A stretch of DNA of 64,000 nt from Rhodospirillales bacterium (lineage in GTDB: Bacteria > Pseudomonadota > Alphaproteobacteria > Acetobacterales > Acetobacteraceae). The notes below the pieces were generated by a model that was given only the letters and a program-made list of their open reading frames with translations, was not told the DNA's origin and did no database searches. Position 1 is the stretch's first letter. Each line of letters starts with the position of its first letter. Shown here in pieces: positions 27,934 through 37,455 of this stretch. A program made the translations under genes and the position numbers. The stretch is from positions 1-64,000 of the forward strand of contig CANFKS010000004.1 in assembly GCA_947447625.1 (NCBI GenBank). The letters are read 5' to 3'.

Positions 27934-28779
27934 ATGAGCGAAATCAGATCAGTCTTTCAGGGCGTGACATTCACCGAAGGGCCACGCTGGCATGACGGAG
28001 AATTCTGGTTTTCCGATTTCTACACCCACCAGATCCTGCGCCTCGACGCCGCCGGCCACGCCACCAAGGTCGTCGATGTGCCGCAGCAGCCCTCGGGCCT
28101 CGGCTGGCGGCCGGATGGCACCATGCTCGTCGTCTCCATGCTCGATCGCAAACTCATGCGCCTCGACGGCACCGCTCTCGCCGAAGTGGCGGACCTCTCG
28201 GCCCATGCCGGAGGCCCCTGCAACGACATGGTGGTTGACGGCAAAGGCCGCGCCTATGTGGGCAATTTCGGCTTCGACCGCGCTGCCGGGCAAAGCGAGA
28301 AAGCCGCCGACCTCATCCGCGTCGACACCGATGGCACCGTCAGCATCGCCGCCACGGGCTTGATGTTCCCCAACGGCACCGTCATCACGCCGGACGGCAA
28401 GGGCATGATCATCGCCGAAACCATCGGCCAGCGCCTCACCTGGTTCGACATCGCCCCCGATGGCAGCCTCGAAGGCCGCCGGGTCTGGGCCGATCTCGCT
28501 GGTCACTTCCCCGACGGCATCTGCCTCGATGCCGAAGGCGCCGTCTGGATCGCCGATGCCCGCGGGCAGGACCTGCTGCGGATCGGCGCCGGCGGCACGG
28601 TTCTGCAGCGCATCGCGATGCCCTCGGGCCTCTTTGCCTTCGCCTGCGCCCTCGGCGGGGCGGACCGCAAGACCCTCTATGTCTGTTCCAGCTCCGCCAG
28701 CGGCCCCGGCCAGGCGACCAAGCGCGACGGCGGCATCCATGCTGTTCCTGTCAGCATCCCCGGGGCGGGGTGGCCATGA
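27934..28779 (+). CDS. SMP-30/gluconolactonase family lactonase
   Basis: A 281-residue beta-propeller enzyme: FTEGPRWHDGEFWFSDF (metal-ligand Glu), GPCNDMVVDGKGRAYVGNFGFD (Asn), MFPNGTVITPDG (Asn), HFPDGICLDAEGAVWIAD (Asp), giving the four ligands of this fold. It opens sugar or other lactones. Start 27934 has GGAGGGA five bases upstream. Its stop overlaps the next gene's ATG (ATGA). Confidence 0.88.
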   Translation: MSEIRSVFQGVTFTEGPRWHDGEFWFSDFYTHQILRLDAAGHATKVVDVPQQPSGLGWRPDGTMLVVSMLDRKLMRLDGTALAEVADLSAHAGGPCNDMVVDGKGRAYVGNFGFDRAAGQSEKAADLIRVDTDGTVSIAATGLMFPNGTVITPDGKGMIIAETIGQRLTWFDIAPDGSLEGRRVWADLAGHFPDGICLDAEGAVWIADARGQDLLRIGAGGTVLQRIAMPSGLFAFACALGGADRKTLYVCSSSASGPGQATKRDGGIHAVPVSIPGAGWP

Positions 28780-29579
28780 GCGACGATATGGGCCTGTCCG
28801 GCCGCGTCGCCATTGTCACCGGCGGCGGCGCCCAGGGCGAGGGTATCGGCAACGGCCGCGCCGCCTGCATCCTGCTCGCCCGCGCGGGCGCCTCGGTCCT
28901 GGTCGTTGACCGGGATCTCGCGCTTGCGGAGCGCACGGTGGCCCTGATCGCAGCCGAAGGCGGCACCGCCGCGGCCGCAGCCTTCGATGTCACGCACTCC
29001 GCCGCGTGCGAAGCCATGGTGGGCGAGGCCATCGCGCGGTTCGGCCGCCTCGACCTGCTCGACAACAACGTCGGCATCGGCAGCCGCGGCAGCGTCGTCG
29101 AGGAAAGCGAGGACACCTGGCACCGCGTGATGAACGTCAATGTCACATCGATGTTCCTCACCTCCAAGCACGCCATCCCCGCCATGATCAAAACCGCCGG
29201 CGGGGGGGCCATCGTCAATGTCTCCTCCATCTCGGCGCTCCGCCCCCGCGGCCTCACCACCTATACCGTCTCCAAAGGCGCGGTCATCGCGCTCACTCAA
29301 GCCATGGCCGTCGACCACGGCAAGGACAATATCCGCGTCAACTGCGTCGCGCCCGGCCCGGTCTATACGCCGATGGTCTATGACCGAGGCATGACCGAGC
29401 AGGCCCGCGATACCCGCCGCCGCGCCTCCGTGCTGGCCATCGAAGGCACCGGGTGGGACATCGGACACGCGGTCCGCTTCCTGCTGTCCAGCCAGGCCCG
29501 CTACATCACCGGCCATACCCTCGTGGTCGACGGCGGCACGACGCTCAGAGCCCCGGATCGGGAGTCCCAGGAGCACTGA
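28776..29579 (+). CDS. SDR-family oxidoreductase
   Basis: A 267-residue short-chain dehydrogenase: VTGGGAQGEGIGNG (an expanded glycine loop), LDNNVGIG in place of NNAG, VSSISALRPRGLTTYTVSKGAV with Ser, Tyr and Lys, and TGHTLVVDGG. An ATGA overlap couples it to the lactonase; the pair fits oxidation of a sugar or hydroxy acid to a lactone and its opening (inference). Confidence 0.88.
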   Translation: MSDDMGLSGRVAIVTGGGAQGEGIGNGRAACILLARAGASVLVVDRDLALAERTVALIAAEGGTAAAAAFDVTHSAACEAMVGEAIARFGRLDLLDNNVGIGSRGSVVEESEDTWHRVMNVNVTSMFLTSKHAIPAMIKTAGGGAIVNVSSISALRPRGLTTYTVSKGAVIALTQAMAVDHGKDNIRVNCVAPGPVYTPMVYDRGMTEQARDTRRRASVLAIEGTGWDIGHAVRFLLSSQARYITGHTLVVDGGTTLRAPDRESQEH

Positions 29580-29602
29580 GAGGGCGGAGCACAGGCACCA
29601 TA

Positions 29603-31501
29603 TCAGGTCCGGGCTATCCCTTCCCGCCTGAGTTCGGCCAATCGGTAGGGCCGCAACCCGGCGGGCAGCGCAAGCACCGCTTCAGCCATGGCGCGGCTCG
29701 TGGCCTCGGGCAAGCGGCGTTCGAGGTCCTGGCGGGCCGGGCCGATGGTGAACGCCGGCGGCGCCGGGCGGGGTATTGCGCGCACGGCATCGGTTGCAGC
29801 CGCATCGAGCGCATCGCCGCGGATGATGACGCCATAGCCGCTCCGGGCCTCCGCCGGGCTCAACAGCCCGTCCAGCACTTCGGCCAGTACCAGCGCCGGA
29901 TCGCGCGCGAACGGATCGCCGAAGCCGCCGCCGGAGGGGGTGATCATCAACAGCCGGTCGCCATGAGCGAGTTCGAGCACGTCGATCTTGCCGATGTTGC
30001 GCTCTGCCGATGTGCCGGGGTTCAACACCGTGCTGCCCGCACTGCCGCTTGCGCCGCCATGCAGGCCGAAGGGTTGGAAGCGAAACCGGTCGAGCCCGCG
30101 CACGGTGATGGTCGCGGCAAGGCCGCGGTTCTCCAATTCGATGCGCATCGCCTGGCCGCCGCGATGCAGTCCGGGCGCGGCGCGGCCGGGCTCGTAGCTG
30201 AAGCGGCGCAGCACCAGGCTGGTCTCGGACTCCACCACTTCCGCCGGCGCCGAACGCAGAAACGCGACGGGCTGGTCGATCCCGTCGAGCCCGTCGGCAT
30301 CCCGCCTGCCGCCGGAGCCGCCGATGAACGGCTCCACGACCGAGACATGCCGCCGTCCGGTGCGGCCATCGACGCCGGAGACCGCGATGATACCGGCCTG
30401 TCCCGCACCGCAGGCCGCGATGCCGCCGGGATAGGCCTGGTTGAGGCAGCCGAGGATCGCGTCGTAGCAGCGCATCACCGCCACCCAGCGATTGCCCATG
30501 GCGGCGGGAAATTCGGCGTTCATCAGCGTGCCAACCGGGGCGTGCGTGCGGATCGGGCGGATAATCCCGCCATTGACCGGCGTGGTCGGCTCGATGGTCT
30601 GGATGAAATTGATGACCGGCATGCACAGGAAGGGATGCGCCCGCTTGCCGGTCACGAAATTCATCGCCAGCCGAACTGCCGGATCGCTGCCGGTGAAATC
30701 GAGCGCCAGCGTGCCGCCCGGCTCCACCGTCATGCAGGCGTGGATGAACACGTGCCCCTCGCCGCGATAATCCTCGAGATACTCGGAGAAGCGGTATTCC
30801 CCCGGCACGAGCCGCCCCAACGCCTCCCGCGCCTTCAATTCGCCCAGCGCCAGCACATCAGAGACCGATTCCAGCACCTCCGCCGTGCCGTAGCGGGCGC
30901 ACAGCTCGTTCATCCGCGCATCCAGCAACGCGAGCCCGGCCAACATGGCCTGCAGATCGCCCCAGATCAGGTCGGGGATACGGGAATTGTCCGAGAAGAA
31001 ATTCCACATCGCGGTGTTGAGCGCCCCGGCCCGGTAGAGCAGACCGGGCCGGATGCGCACGCCTTCCTGAAACACCTCATAGCTGGTCGGCGCGATCGAG
31101 CCCGGCACCGCGCCGCCGATGTCCGAGGCATGGATGAAAGCCCAGGCGAACGCGACGATCACACCGTCGCGGAACACCGGGCGCAGCAGATGGATGTCCA
31201 TCGTGTGGGTACACAATGCATCGCCGGAGAACGGGTCATTGGTGAGGATGATGTCGCCCGGCACCAGCGTCTCGATGCCGATCTCGTCCACCACCGCGCG
31301 GACATTCTGACACACCGAGGAGGTGACGCCTGATTTCATCGGATAGGCAAAGAACGCGCCTTCGACGCTGGCCAGCGCCACCTGATAATCCTGCGTCTGT
31401 TTGACGAAGGTGGTGTAGGCGGTGCGGTAGGCAACGTTGCTGGCCTCCTCGGCGATGGCGGCGAAGCGGTTGCGCATGATTTCGGTCCGCACGGGGTCCA
31501 T
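29603..31501 (-). CDS. hyuB: Hydantoinase B/oxoprolinase family subunit
   Basis: A 632-residue HyuB-family protein (DPVRTEIMRNRFAAIAEEASN start; DIILTNDPFSGDALCTHTMDIHLLRPVF; LMMITPSGGGFGDP near the C-terminus). With HyuA it forms an ATP-dependent hydrolase of cyclic amides such as 5-oxoproline, N-methylhydantoin, or a carboxylase of the acetone-carboxylase type. It begins two bases after the hyuA stop. Last gene of the ggt-hyuA-hyuB operon. Confidence 0.9.
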   Translation of the reverse strand: MDPVRTEIMRNRFAAIAEEASNVAYRTAYTTFVKQTQDYQVALASVEGAFFAYPMKSGVTSSVCQNVRAVVDEIGIETLVPGDIILTNDPFSGDALCTHTMDIHLLRPVFRDGVIVAFAWAFIHASDIGGAVPGSIAPTSYEVFQEGVRIRPGLLYRAGALNTAMWNFFSDNSRIPDLIWGDLQAMLAGLALLDARMNELCARYGTAEVLESVSDVLALGELKAREALGRLVPGEYRFSEYLEDYRGEGHVFIHACMTVEPGGTLALDFTGSDPAVRLAMNFVTGKRAHPFLCMPVINFIQTIEPTTPVNGGIIRPIRTHAPVGTLMNAEFPAAMGNRWVAVMRCYDAILGCLNQAYPGGIAACGAGQAGIIAVSGVDGRTGRRHVSVVEPFIGGSGGRRDADGLDGIDQPVAFLRSAPAEVVESETSLVLRRFSYEPGRAAPGLHRGGQAMRIELENRGLAATITVRGLDRFRFQPFGLHGGASGSAGSTVLNPGTSAERNIGKIDVLELAHGDRLLMITPSGGGFGDPFARDPALVLAEVLDGLLSPAEARSGYGVIIRGDALDAAATDAVRAIPRPAPPAFTIGPARQDLERRLPEATSRAMAEAVLALPAGLRPYRLAELRREGIART

Positions 31502-31503
31502 GC

Positions 31504-33534
31504 TCAGCTCCGCTCCAGTATGAGATCGCCAAACACGCCGATCGTGGCCGAGAAGCCGGGCGGCACCACCACGGTCGCGGTCTCCTGCGCCACCAGCAGC
31601 GGCCCGGGCGCCGACCAGCCGGGCGGCAGGCGGGCCCAGTCATGCAGATCGACATCGCGCTCGGCGCCATCGAAGCGGGCGCGCACAAGGCGCGGCACGG
31701 CAGGCTCGGCGCCGGGCGGCAAAGCCACCGCACCCGGCTGCGGCAGCGCGCCCTCGATGCGCAGGCGCAGCGCGATGATCTCGATCTCCTGGCCGGGATG
31801 GGCATGCCCATACAGCCGGTTGTGCTCGGCATGGAAGGACGCGGCGATGGCCCCGAGGTCCCCCGCCTGAGCCGCCTCGGCAGAAATCCGGGCGGCCACG
31901 TCGAAGGACTGGCCGACATAGCGCACATCGGCGGCATACTCGTAGCCCGGCACCGCCGCGCGCGCCTGGGCGGCAAGCCAGGCCTCCGCCTCGGCCTTCA
32001 ACGCGGCATAGGCCGCCACCACATCCGCCGCAGCGAGGCTCCGCCCATGCACGGTGCGGATCACATCGTAGCGCAGGTCGGACACCAGACAGCCATAACC
32101 GCAGAACACCGAGGCCAGCCGCGGCACCACCACCCGCCCGATGCCGATTTCGGCGGCCAGCAGCGGCCCATGGATCGCGCCCGCACCGCCGAAAATCATC
32201 AGCGTCAACTCCGCCGGCGCCACCCCGAGGCGGGCGATGAACGGCAGCGCATTGGCCAGCATATTCGCGGTCGCCACGGCGATGATCGCCTCCGCCGCCG
32301 CCTCGGCCGTCCGCCCGATGGCCGCCGCGAGGGGCGCGATGACGGCTTCGGCCAGATCCCGCCGCAGCGCGAGCCCCCCCGCAAGCGGCATATCCTCCCG
32401 CAAATAGCCGCACAACACATAGGCATCCGACACCGTCGGCTGCGTGCCGCCCTTGCCATAGCAGGCCGGCCCCGGCCGCGCGCCCGCCGAACGCGGCCCG
32501 ACCTTCAGCACCGGGCCGTCCCGCCATGCGATCGAGCCGCCGCCAGCCCCGATCGCCTCGATCGCCGTCACCGGCATCATCAGCGGAAAATCACCGACCC
32601 GCCCGTCATGCGAAACCATGATGGCGCCGTCGCGGATCAGCGAAATATCCGTGCTGGTGCCCCCCATGTCCATGGTCAGAAGATTGGCCTCGCCCAGCAT
32701 GGCGCCGAGCGTCCGCGCCGCCGTCACGCCCGCCGCAGGCCCTGAAAGCAGGGTATGGATCGGCATCCGCGTTGCCTCTGCCGCCGCCATCACCCCGCCG
32801 TTGGACTTGGTGACGAGCAGCCGCGCCTGGGGCAAGCGCCGGGCGATCCATGCCTCCAGCGCCGCGAGATACCCCGACAGCGCCCGCCGCGCATAGGCAT
32901 TGAGCAGCGCCGCACTCGCCCGCTCATATTCCGATTGCTGCGGCCACACCGCGTGCGACAGCACCACATCCACCGGCCCCAGCGCCGCACGGATCGCCGC
33001 CGCCGCCTGCGCCTCATGCACCGGATTGCGATATGCGTGCAGGAAGCACACCGCGATCGCCGCTGCTCCCTGCGCCAGGGCCGCCCGCGCCGCCGTCACC
33101 ACCTCGGCGGTGTCGAGCGCGCGGTCGATGCTGCCATCGGCCAGGATGCGCTCGTCGATTTCGAACACCATCCGCCGCGGGATGATCGGCAGCGCCCGCC
33201 GGGCAAACAAATCGACCGGCCGATCCACCCGCAGCCGCGCAACATCGAGCAGGTCGCGAAATCCAGCCGTCACCAGCAAGGCCAGCGGCGGCCCGCTGCG
33301 CTCGATCACCGCATTGGTGCTCACCGTTGTGCCATGGACGATCAGCATCGGATCACCGGCTGCGATGCGCCCCTCGGCCAGCAGCACCTCCAGCCCATCC
33401 TGCACGCCGCGGGCGAAATCAGGCGGCGTCGAGGGCATTTTCATGGCGTGCACGGCGGTGTAGCCCGCCCTGTCGCCGTCCCACAACGCGAAGTCGGTGA
33501 AGGTGCCGCCGATGTCGATGCCGATACGGATCAT
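31504..33534 (-). CDS. hyuA: Hydantoinase A/5-oxoprolinase family subunit
   Basis: A 676-residue actin-fold ATPase subunit: RIGIDIGGTFTDFALWD (phosphate 1), VHGTTVSTNAVIERSG, NLLTMDMGGTSTDISLI (phosphate 2) and MIFGGAGAIHGPLLA. It partners HyuB. The ATG overlaps the ggt stop (ATGA). Coupling to a gamma-glutamyltransferase-family gene suggests processing of gamma-glutamyl compounds or 5-oxoproline (inference). Confidence 0.9.
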   Translation of the reverse strand: MIRIGIDIGGTFTDFALWDGDRAGYTAVHAMKMPSTPPDFARGVQDGLEVLLAEGRIAAGDPMLIVHGTTVSTNAVIERSGPPLALLVTAGFRDLLDVARLRVDRPVDLFARRALPIIPRRMVFEIDERILADGSIDRALDTAEVVTAARAALAQGAAAIAVCFLHAYRNPVHEAQAAAAIRAALGPVDVVLSHAVWPQQSEYERASAALLNAYARRALSGYLAALEAWIARRLPQARLLVTKSNGGVMAAAEATRMPIHTLLSGPAAGVTAARTLGAMLGEANLLTMDMGGTSTDISLIRDGAIMVSHDGRVGDFPLMMPVTAIEAIGAGGGSIAWRDGPVLKVGPRSAGARPGPACYGKGGTQPTVSDAYVLCGYLREDMPLAGGLALRRDLAEAVIAPLAAAIGRTAEAAAEAIIAVATANMLANALPFIARLGVAPAELTLMIFGGAGAIHGPLLAAEIGIGRVVVPRLASVFCGYGCLVSDLRYDVIRTVHGRSLAAADVVAAYAALKAEAEAWLAAQARAAVPGYEYAADVRYVGQSFDVAARISAEAAQAGDLGAIAASFHAEHNRLYGHAHPGQEIEIIALRLRIEGALPQPGAVALPPGAEPAVPRLVRARFDGAERDVDLHDWARLPPGWSAPGPLLVAQETATVVVPPGFSATIGVFGDLILERS

Positions 33535-35228
33535 GCTTTCGGCTTCGCACTTTCCAGCACGAAGCGTACGCCAGGCCGCGCCAATCCGCCGGAAACCCCG
33601 ATCGGCGTGCCATCAAGCCGCCAGCAGGCCGCACCGGTCATCGTGCCGTCGTCATTGAACATGATCCCGTTCATGCCGCTCGCCACCGCCGGCACCACAG
33701 CGACATCATGGCCACGCGCGGCGAGCCCTTCGCGCGTTGCGGCCGGCATGCGCGATTCGACCTCAAGCACCGGCCCCTCCGTCCACAGCCGCGGCGCCTC
33801 CACCGCCTCCTGAAGCGTCATGCCGTGATCGATGATATTGATGATCGACTGCAACACGGTGGGGAAAATTTTGCGCCCGCCGGGCAGGCCGAGGGCGAAG
33901 CGCATCCGCCCGTCGCGCAGCGCCATCGTGGGCGCCATCGACGTGGTCACGCGCTTGCCCGGCTCGATCGACAGCGCGCCGCCCGGCCTGGGATCGAACG
34001 TGTCCATGTAGTTGTTCGGCACGATCCCGGTGCCGGGAATGATGTAGCGGGCGCCGAACAGGCTGTTCATCGTCTGCGTGCTGGCCACCACGTTGCCATG
34101 GGCATCGGCCGTCGTCAGATGCGTGGTGTCATGGCCTTCGCCGGGCACGATTCCGGCCTGCCAGACCTGCCGGCGCGCCATGTCGATCGCCGCCCGGCGC
34201 TCGGCGGCATAGGCCTTGGACATCAGCTTGGCGACCGGCACCTTGATGAAATCGGGATCGCCCGACGCCACGGCACGATCGGCGAACGCAATCGCGATGA
34301 CCTCGGCCAGCAGATGGCACATATCGGTGGTGCCAAAGCCGAGCGCACGAACGTCGAACCCTTCCAGAATGGCCAGCATCTGGGCGATATGCACGCCCGA
34401 GGCGGCCGGCGGCGGCGGCGCCACAATGTCCCAGCCGCGATACTGCGTCCGGATCGGCTCGCGCAGCCGGGGCAGATTGGCCGCAAGATCGGCATGGCTG
34501 ACGAAGCCGCCGACCTTCTCCATGTGCGCGACGATGATCTGCCCGATCGAACCCCCATGAATGGCAGAGGGCCCCTCGGCCGCGAACAGGCGCAATGTGT
34601 CGGCATAATCGCCCTGGATCAGCCGGTCTCCGGCCTTGAGCGGGCTGCCCCCAGGCATCAGACGGGCGGCGATCAAGCTGTCCTTGAGCAGGTCGGGGGC
34701 GGCGACGCCGATGCAATCATGCAGAAACGGGGTGACCCGAAAGCCGCGCGAGGCATGGCGGATTGCCGGCTCCATCACATCGGCGAGAGACATCGTGCCG
34801 TATTTTTCGAGCGCCAGACACCAGGCCCGCGGCGAGCCCGGCGCGGCGACGGATTTTGGCCCCAGCGTGTTTTCGCGCTCAATCGTCCCGTAATCCTCGG
34901 GCGCTGCGCCAGGTGAGGGGCGGTACATGGTCCGGCTGCCGCCCAGCGGCGCGGCACTCATGCCGTCGATAATGACATGCTGCCCATCGGCGGTGCGGAT
35001 ATGGGCGGTGCCACCGCCGAACAGCGAAACCATCATCGGTTCGACCACCGTGAGCGCGAACTGCGTGGCAACCGCGGCGTCGATCGCATTGCCGCCGGCC
35101 GCCAGCATCTCCGCCCCCGCCGCCGAAGCGAGCGGATGGTTGGAGGCCACCATGCCACGACTGCCGATCGCCGGTTGCTTTTCGGTGCCGAATGCAAAGC
35201 CGTGCCGCACGGTGTTGGGGTCTGTCAT
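33531..35228 (-). CDS. ggt: Gamma-glutamyltransferase family protein
   Basis: A 565-residue Ntn-hydrolase precursor. SRGMVASNHPLASAAGAEML and GGNAIDAAVATQFALTVVEP are typical of the large subunit; HDTTHLTTADAHGNVVA marks the self-cleavage site, with the second Thr of the motif as likely nucleophile of the small subunit. No signal peptide is present, so unlike classical GGT it should be cytoplasmic. Start 35228 has GGAGA five bases upstream; the frame is open upstream but not family-like. First gene of the operon with hyuA and hyuB. Confidence 0.88.
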   Translation of the reverse strand: MTDPNTVRHGFAFGTEKQPAIGSRGMVASNHPLASAAGAEMLAAGGNAIDAAVATQFALTVVEPMMVSLFGGGTAHIRTADGQHVIIDGMSAAPLGGSRTMYRPSPGAAPEDYGTIERENTLGPKSVAAPGSPRAWCLALEKYGTMSLADVMEPAIRHASRGFRVTPFLHDCIGVAAPDLLKDSLIAARLMPGGSPLKAGDRLIQGDYADTLRLFAAEGPSAIHGGSIGQIIVAHMEKVGGFVSHADLAANLPRLREPIRTQYRGWDIVAPPPPAASGVHIAQMLAILEGFDVRALGFGTTDMCHLLAEVIAIAFADRAVASGDPDFIKVPVAKLMSKAYAAERRAAIDMARRQVWQAGIVPGEGHDTTHLTTADAHGNVVASTQTMNSLFGARYIIPGTGIVPNNYMDTFDPRPGGALSIEPGKRVTTSMAPTMALRDGRMRFALGLPGGRKIFPTVLQSIINIIDHGMTLQEAVEAPRLWTEGPVLEVESRMPAATREGLAARGHDVAVVPAVASGMNGIMFNDDGTMTGAACWRLDGTPIGVSGGLARPGVRFVLESAKPKA

Positions 35229-35596
35229 AACGCTCTCCGCAAACTCGATGGCGCAGCCTGCCACGCCCCGGGCGATCCGGCCATATCCACCGCGCCGGTT
35301 CAGCGGTGCGACGGGCGGCCGCTCAGAGCATCCGACAACGACGACCGTGGCGCGCGCCTCAAACCGGAACGCCGGGTGCCAGAAGCCGCTTGCGCCAGGT
35401 ATCCCCGGCCCAAGCGACAACGCGTTCTCGGGACAGGAGCCGCGGCAGCCAGGCGGCGGTCGCGGCGGTGAGCGTGGCGGCGTTCGGGGTCGTCTATCTT
35501 GCGTGGCTGACCGACGCATACTCGGATCCGCTGGCGCAGCGGTTCGAGGCTGTCGCGCAGGATTCGGCACAGGCGCTCGCCGAGCAGCCTGATGAT

Positions 35597-35616
35597 TTTT
35601 GGCGAAATCGCCAAAA
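35597..35616. promoter_or_regulatory. Palindrome TTTTGGCGA-AA-TCGCCAAAA
   Basis: A perfect inverted repeat with 9-bp arms and an AA spacer, in the region upstream of the ggt-hyuA-hyuB operon (369 bp from its start) and downstream of the MFS gene. It shares the CGAAATCG core with the palindrome at 20756. It may be an operator; its target is unclear. Confidence 0.35.
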
Positions 35617-35650
35617 GTCTGAATCAATCTATAAAACAAAGGGTTAGATC

Positions 35651-35679
35651 GGGATGCCTCGCCTGTCAGAAGGCATCCC
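35651..35679. terminator. Hairpin terminator, GGGATGCC family (second copy)
   Basis: A 9-bp perfect stem (GGGATGCCT / AGGCATCCC) with an 11-base loop, followed by GCTTTAAAGC. It lies 78 bases beyond the stop of the minus-strand MFS gene and matches the hairpin at 9428 in stem and flanking TAGATC. Confidence 0.5.
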
Positions 35680-35757
35680 GCTTTAAAGCCAGGCGGAGCT
35701 CCTCGACGCCGTCCCTGCACGGCAAGCCGTCATGGCCGCTCACCCAGACCCGATCCT

Positions 35758-36981
35758 TCAAAGTCGCGGCCAGATCGCTTGCCGCCAGCGCCACGCGATC
35801 GCAGCCGTCACGGCAACGCCCACCGCGCAATACAGCGCCCCGGTCAGCGGCAAGCCGAACCTGCCGGTCAACACTCCAGCCAGGGTCAAACCCAGCGGAA
35901 GCCCGTAGATTGCCAGCATCCGCAGCCCCATCACCCGCCCGCGGAACCGATCCGATGCCGTCCGCAGGATAACGAGGGACATCGGGATCATGCAGAAATT
36001 CTGCACAAACCCCGCCAGCGCCAGCGCCACAATCCCGAAACGCAGAGATGAAGCCATCACAAAGCCGACCAGCATCAGATGCCAGACGACCGCGGCTATC
36101 ACCATCAAGCGAGCCGGGTTCCGCCCGGCGCCGAGCAGACTCAGCACGAACGATCCCGCCAAACCGCCGAGTGCGAAGGTTGCAGACAAGGTGCCGAGCC
36201 CGTTCTGATCCAAGCCGTAAAGATCGCGCGCGATATAGGCGAGCAACCCGCCTGACAGCGGATAGGCGGTGAAATTGACCAGGAACGCCAGCAGCAAGGC
36301 TGCCAGCAGCAGCGGCGTTCCCCAGGCATAGACAAAGCCATCCCACAGATCCCCGAACGGCGAGCCCAGGACCACCGTGCGAGACCGAGCGAACTCAGCG
36401 CCCGGCCGCGGCGAAACGCGCAGCGTGCAGCCCAGGCCGATCGCATAAAATACCAGGACCGCCACATAAGCGGGACCGATCCCAAGTGCTGCAAAAATCC
36501 CGGCTCCGGTCAGCGCCCCGGACGTGCGCGCGATATCCGCGGTCATCCGGGAAATCGACAGCGCCGTCATCAAATGCTCCGCCGGCATGAGGTCGTTCAC
36601 CAAAAGATTGCGCATTGCGATATCCGATGAGCGCACCAGGCCCATCAAAGTGCCGATCACAAACACCACGAGCGGATCCAGCAGCCCGCCCAGCGCCAGC
36701 ACCATCAGCGTCGCGGCAAGGCAAACATAAACGCAACGCATCACGGCAAGCAGGTTGCGCGCCCCGATCCGCTCCGCACCCAGGCCAAAGAACGGCGCGC
36801 AGAGCGTGCCCAGCGATTGCAAGGCCCCGAACAAGGCCAGCAGCAGGACCGACTCGGTCTGCACCAAAATGAACCAACCGAGGATCAGGGTTTCCATCTC
36901 GAAGGCGCATGACGTCATCAGATCGGCGACAAACTGAAACCGAAAGGCGGCATGGCGAAGCGGCGGAGGGACAAGCATCAT
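35758..36981 (-). CDS. MFS transporter (EntS-like exporter group)
   Basis: A 407-residue protein with about twelve hydrophobic segments; FRFQFVADLMTSCAFEMETLILGWFILVQT and DLMPAEHLMTALSISRMTADIARTSGALTGAGI-like sequence resemble the MFS_3 exporters (enterobactin exporter group). No Shine-Dalgarno decides between GTG 36999, ATG 36981 and ATG 36978. It lies 131 bp downstream of the DUF2892 gene on the same strand. Confidence 0.8.
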   Translation of the reverse strand: MMLVPPPLRHAAFRFQFVADLMTSCAFEMETLILGWFILVQTESVLLLALFGALQSLGTLCAPFFGLGAERIGARNLLAVMRCVYVCLAATLMVLALGGLLDPLVVFVIGTLMGLVRSSDIAMRNLLVNDLMPAEHLMTALSISRMTADIARTSGALTGAGIFAALGIGPAYVAVLVFYAIGLGCTLRVSPRPGAEFARSRTVVLGSPFGDLWDGFVYAWGTPLLLAALLLAFLVNFTAYPLSGGLLAYIARDLYGLDQNGLGTLSATFALGGLAGSFVLSLLGAGRNPARLMVIAAVVWHLMLVGFVMASSLRFGIVALALAGFVQNFCMIPMSLVILRTASDRFRGRVMGLRMLAIYGLPLGLTLAGVLTGRFGLPLTGALYCAVGVAVTAAIAWRWRQAIWPRL

Positions 36982-37112
36982 CGGGATTGGCGTTTCCACG
37001 GCGTTGATCGCCGGTTGTCATGCCGTGTTTGACAGACGCCAGGGCGTCCGTCGATCCGCCCCGCCGCCGGGCCGGCGCACATGTCCAGGCCCAGCCCATC
37101 ACGCCGTCTGCG

Positions 37113-37316
37113 TCAGGTGAACGCGCAGCCCGGTTTCACACCCAGTTTTTTCAGGATCATCGCCGCCGGACAAAACCCGGTGAGCCCGGCCTGAAGCAGG
37201 TTCGCGCCAACGAAGGCGGTCAGCAGCAACCACCAGGGGCTGACGAACCAGCCCAAACCCAGGCTCGCAAGCACCATGACGCCAGCAAAGGATAGAACAG
37301 CCTTGTCGATGGACAT
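37113..37316 (-). CDS. DUF2892 (YgaP-like) small inner-membrane protein
   Basis: A 67-residue protein with two hydrophobic helices (LSFAGVMVLASLGLGWF; LLLTAFVGANLLQAGLTGF) and the family ending GFCPAAMILKKLGVKPG. This domain is found alone or fused to rhodanese (YgaP) in sulfur-related loci. Start 37316 has AAGGAGA eight bases upstream. It is divergent from a BigR/SqrR-like regulator; DUF2892 genes are common members of BigR regulons. Confidence 0.85.
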   Translation of the reverse strand: MSIDKAVLSFAGVMVLASLGLGWFVSPWWLLLTAFVGANLLQAGLTGFCPAAMILKKLGVKPGCAFT

Positions 37317-37419
37317 CGGGGAATCTCCTTCTCGGAAGCGGGGTCAGACCATGGCGCCGGCCGCGCCGTGCCCTCGGGGTGCCCGATGGGAAAACGGCGG
37401 ACCGATCAGCCCTCGGTGC

Positions 37420-37453
37420 TTGACTATTTATTCTAATAAACGTATATACGCAA
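37420..37453. promoter_or_regulatory. Overlapping divergent promoters with BigR-like operator
   Basis: Plus strand: TTGACT (37420-37425), 17 bp, TATATA (37443-37448), aimed at the regulator. Minus strand: TTGCGT (37448-37453), 17 bp, TAAATA (37425-37430), aimed at the DUF2892 gene. Between them are the inverted repeat TTTATT-CT-AATAAA (37427-37440) and the palindrome CGTATATACG (37441-37450). A repressor bound here would block both. The plus -10 ends seven bases before ATG 37456, so the regulator mRNA should be leaderless. Confidence 0.6.
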
Positions 37454-37455
37454 GT

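Larger units (their letters stand above)
35229..35757. other. Intergenic region between ggt operon and MFS gene
   Basis: Gene-poor 529-base stretch. Apart from the palindrome and hairpin listed separately it holds a plus-strand frame from GTG 35468 to the stop at 35647 (59 residues: one hydrophobic helix, then LAQRFEAVAQDSAQ and a charged tail), which could be a small membrane peptide or a gene remnant. I cannot support it as a gene. Part of it must carry the ggt operon promoter. Confidence 0.3.

Noticed and set aside
35306-35647. 113-codon plus-strand frame in the 35 kb gap
   Set aside because: Only the last ~59 codons look protein-like; not enough to call a gene.
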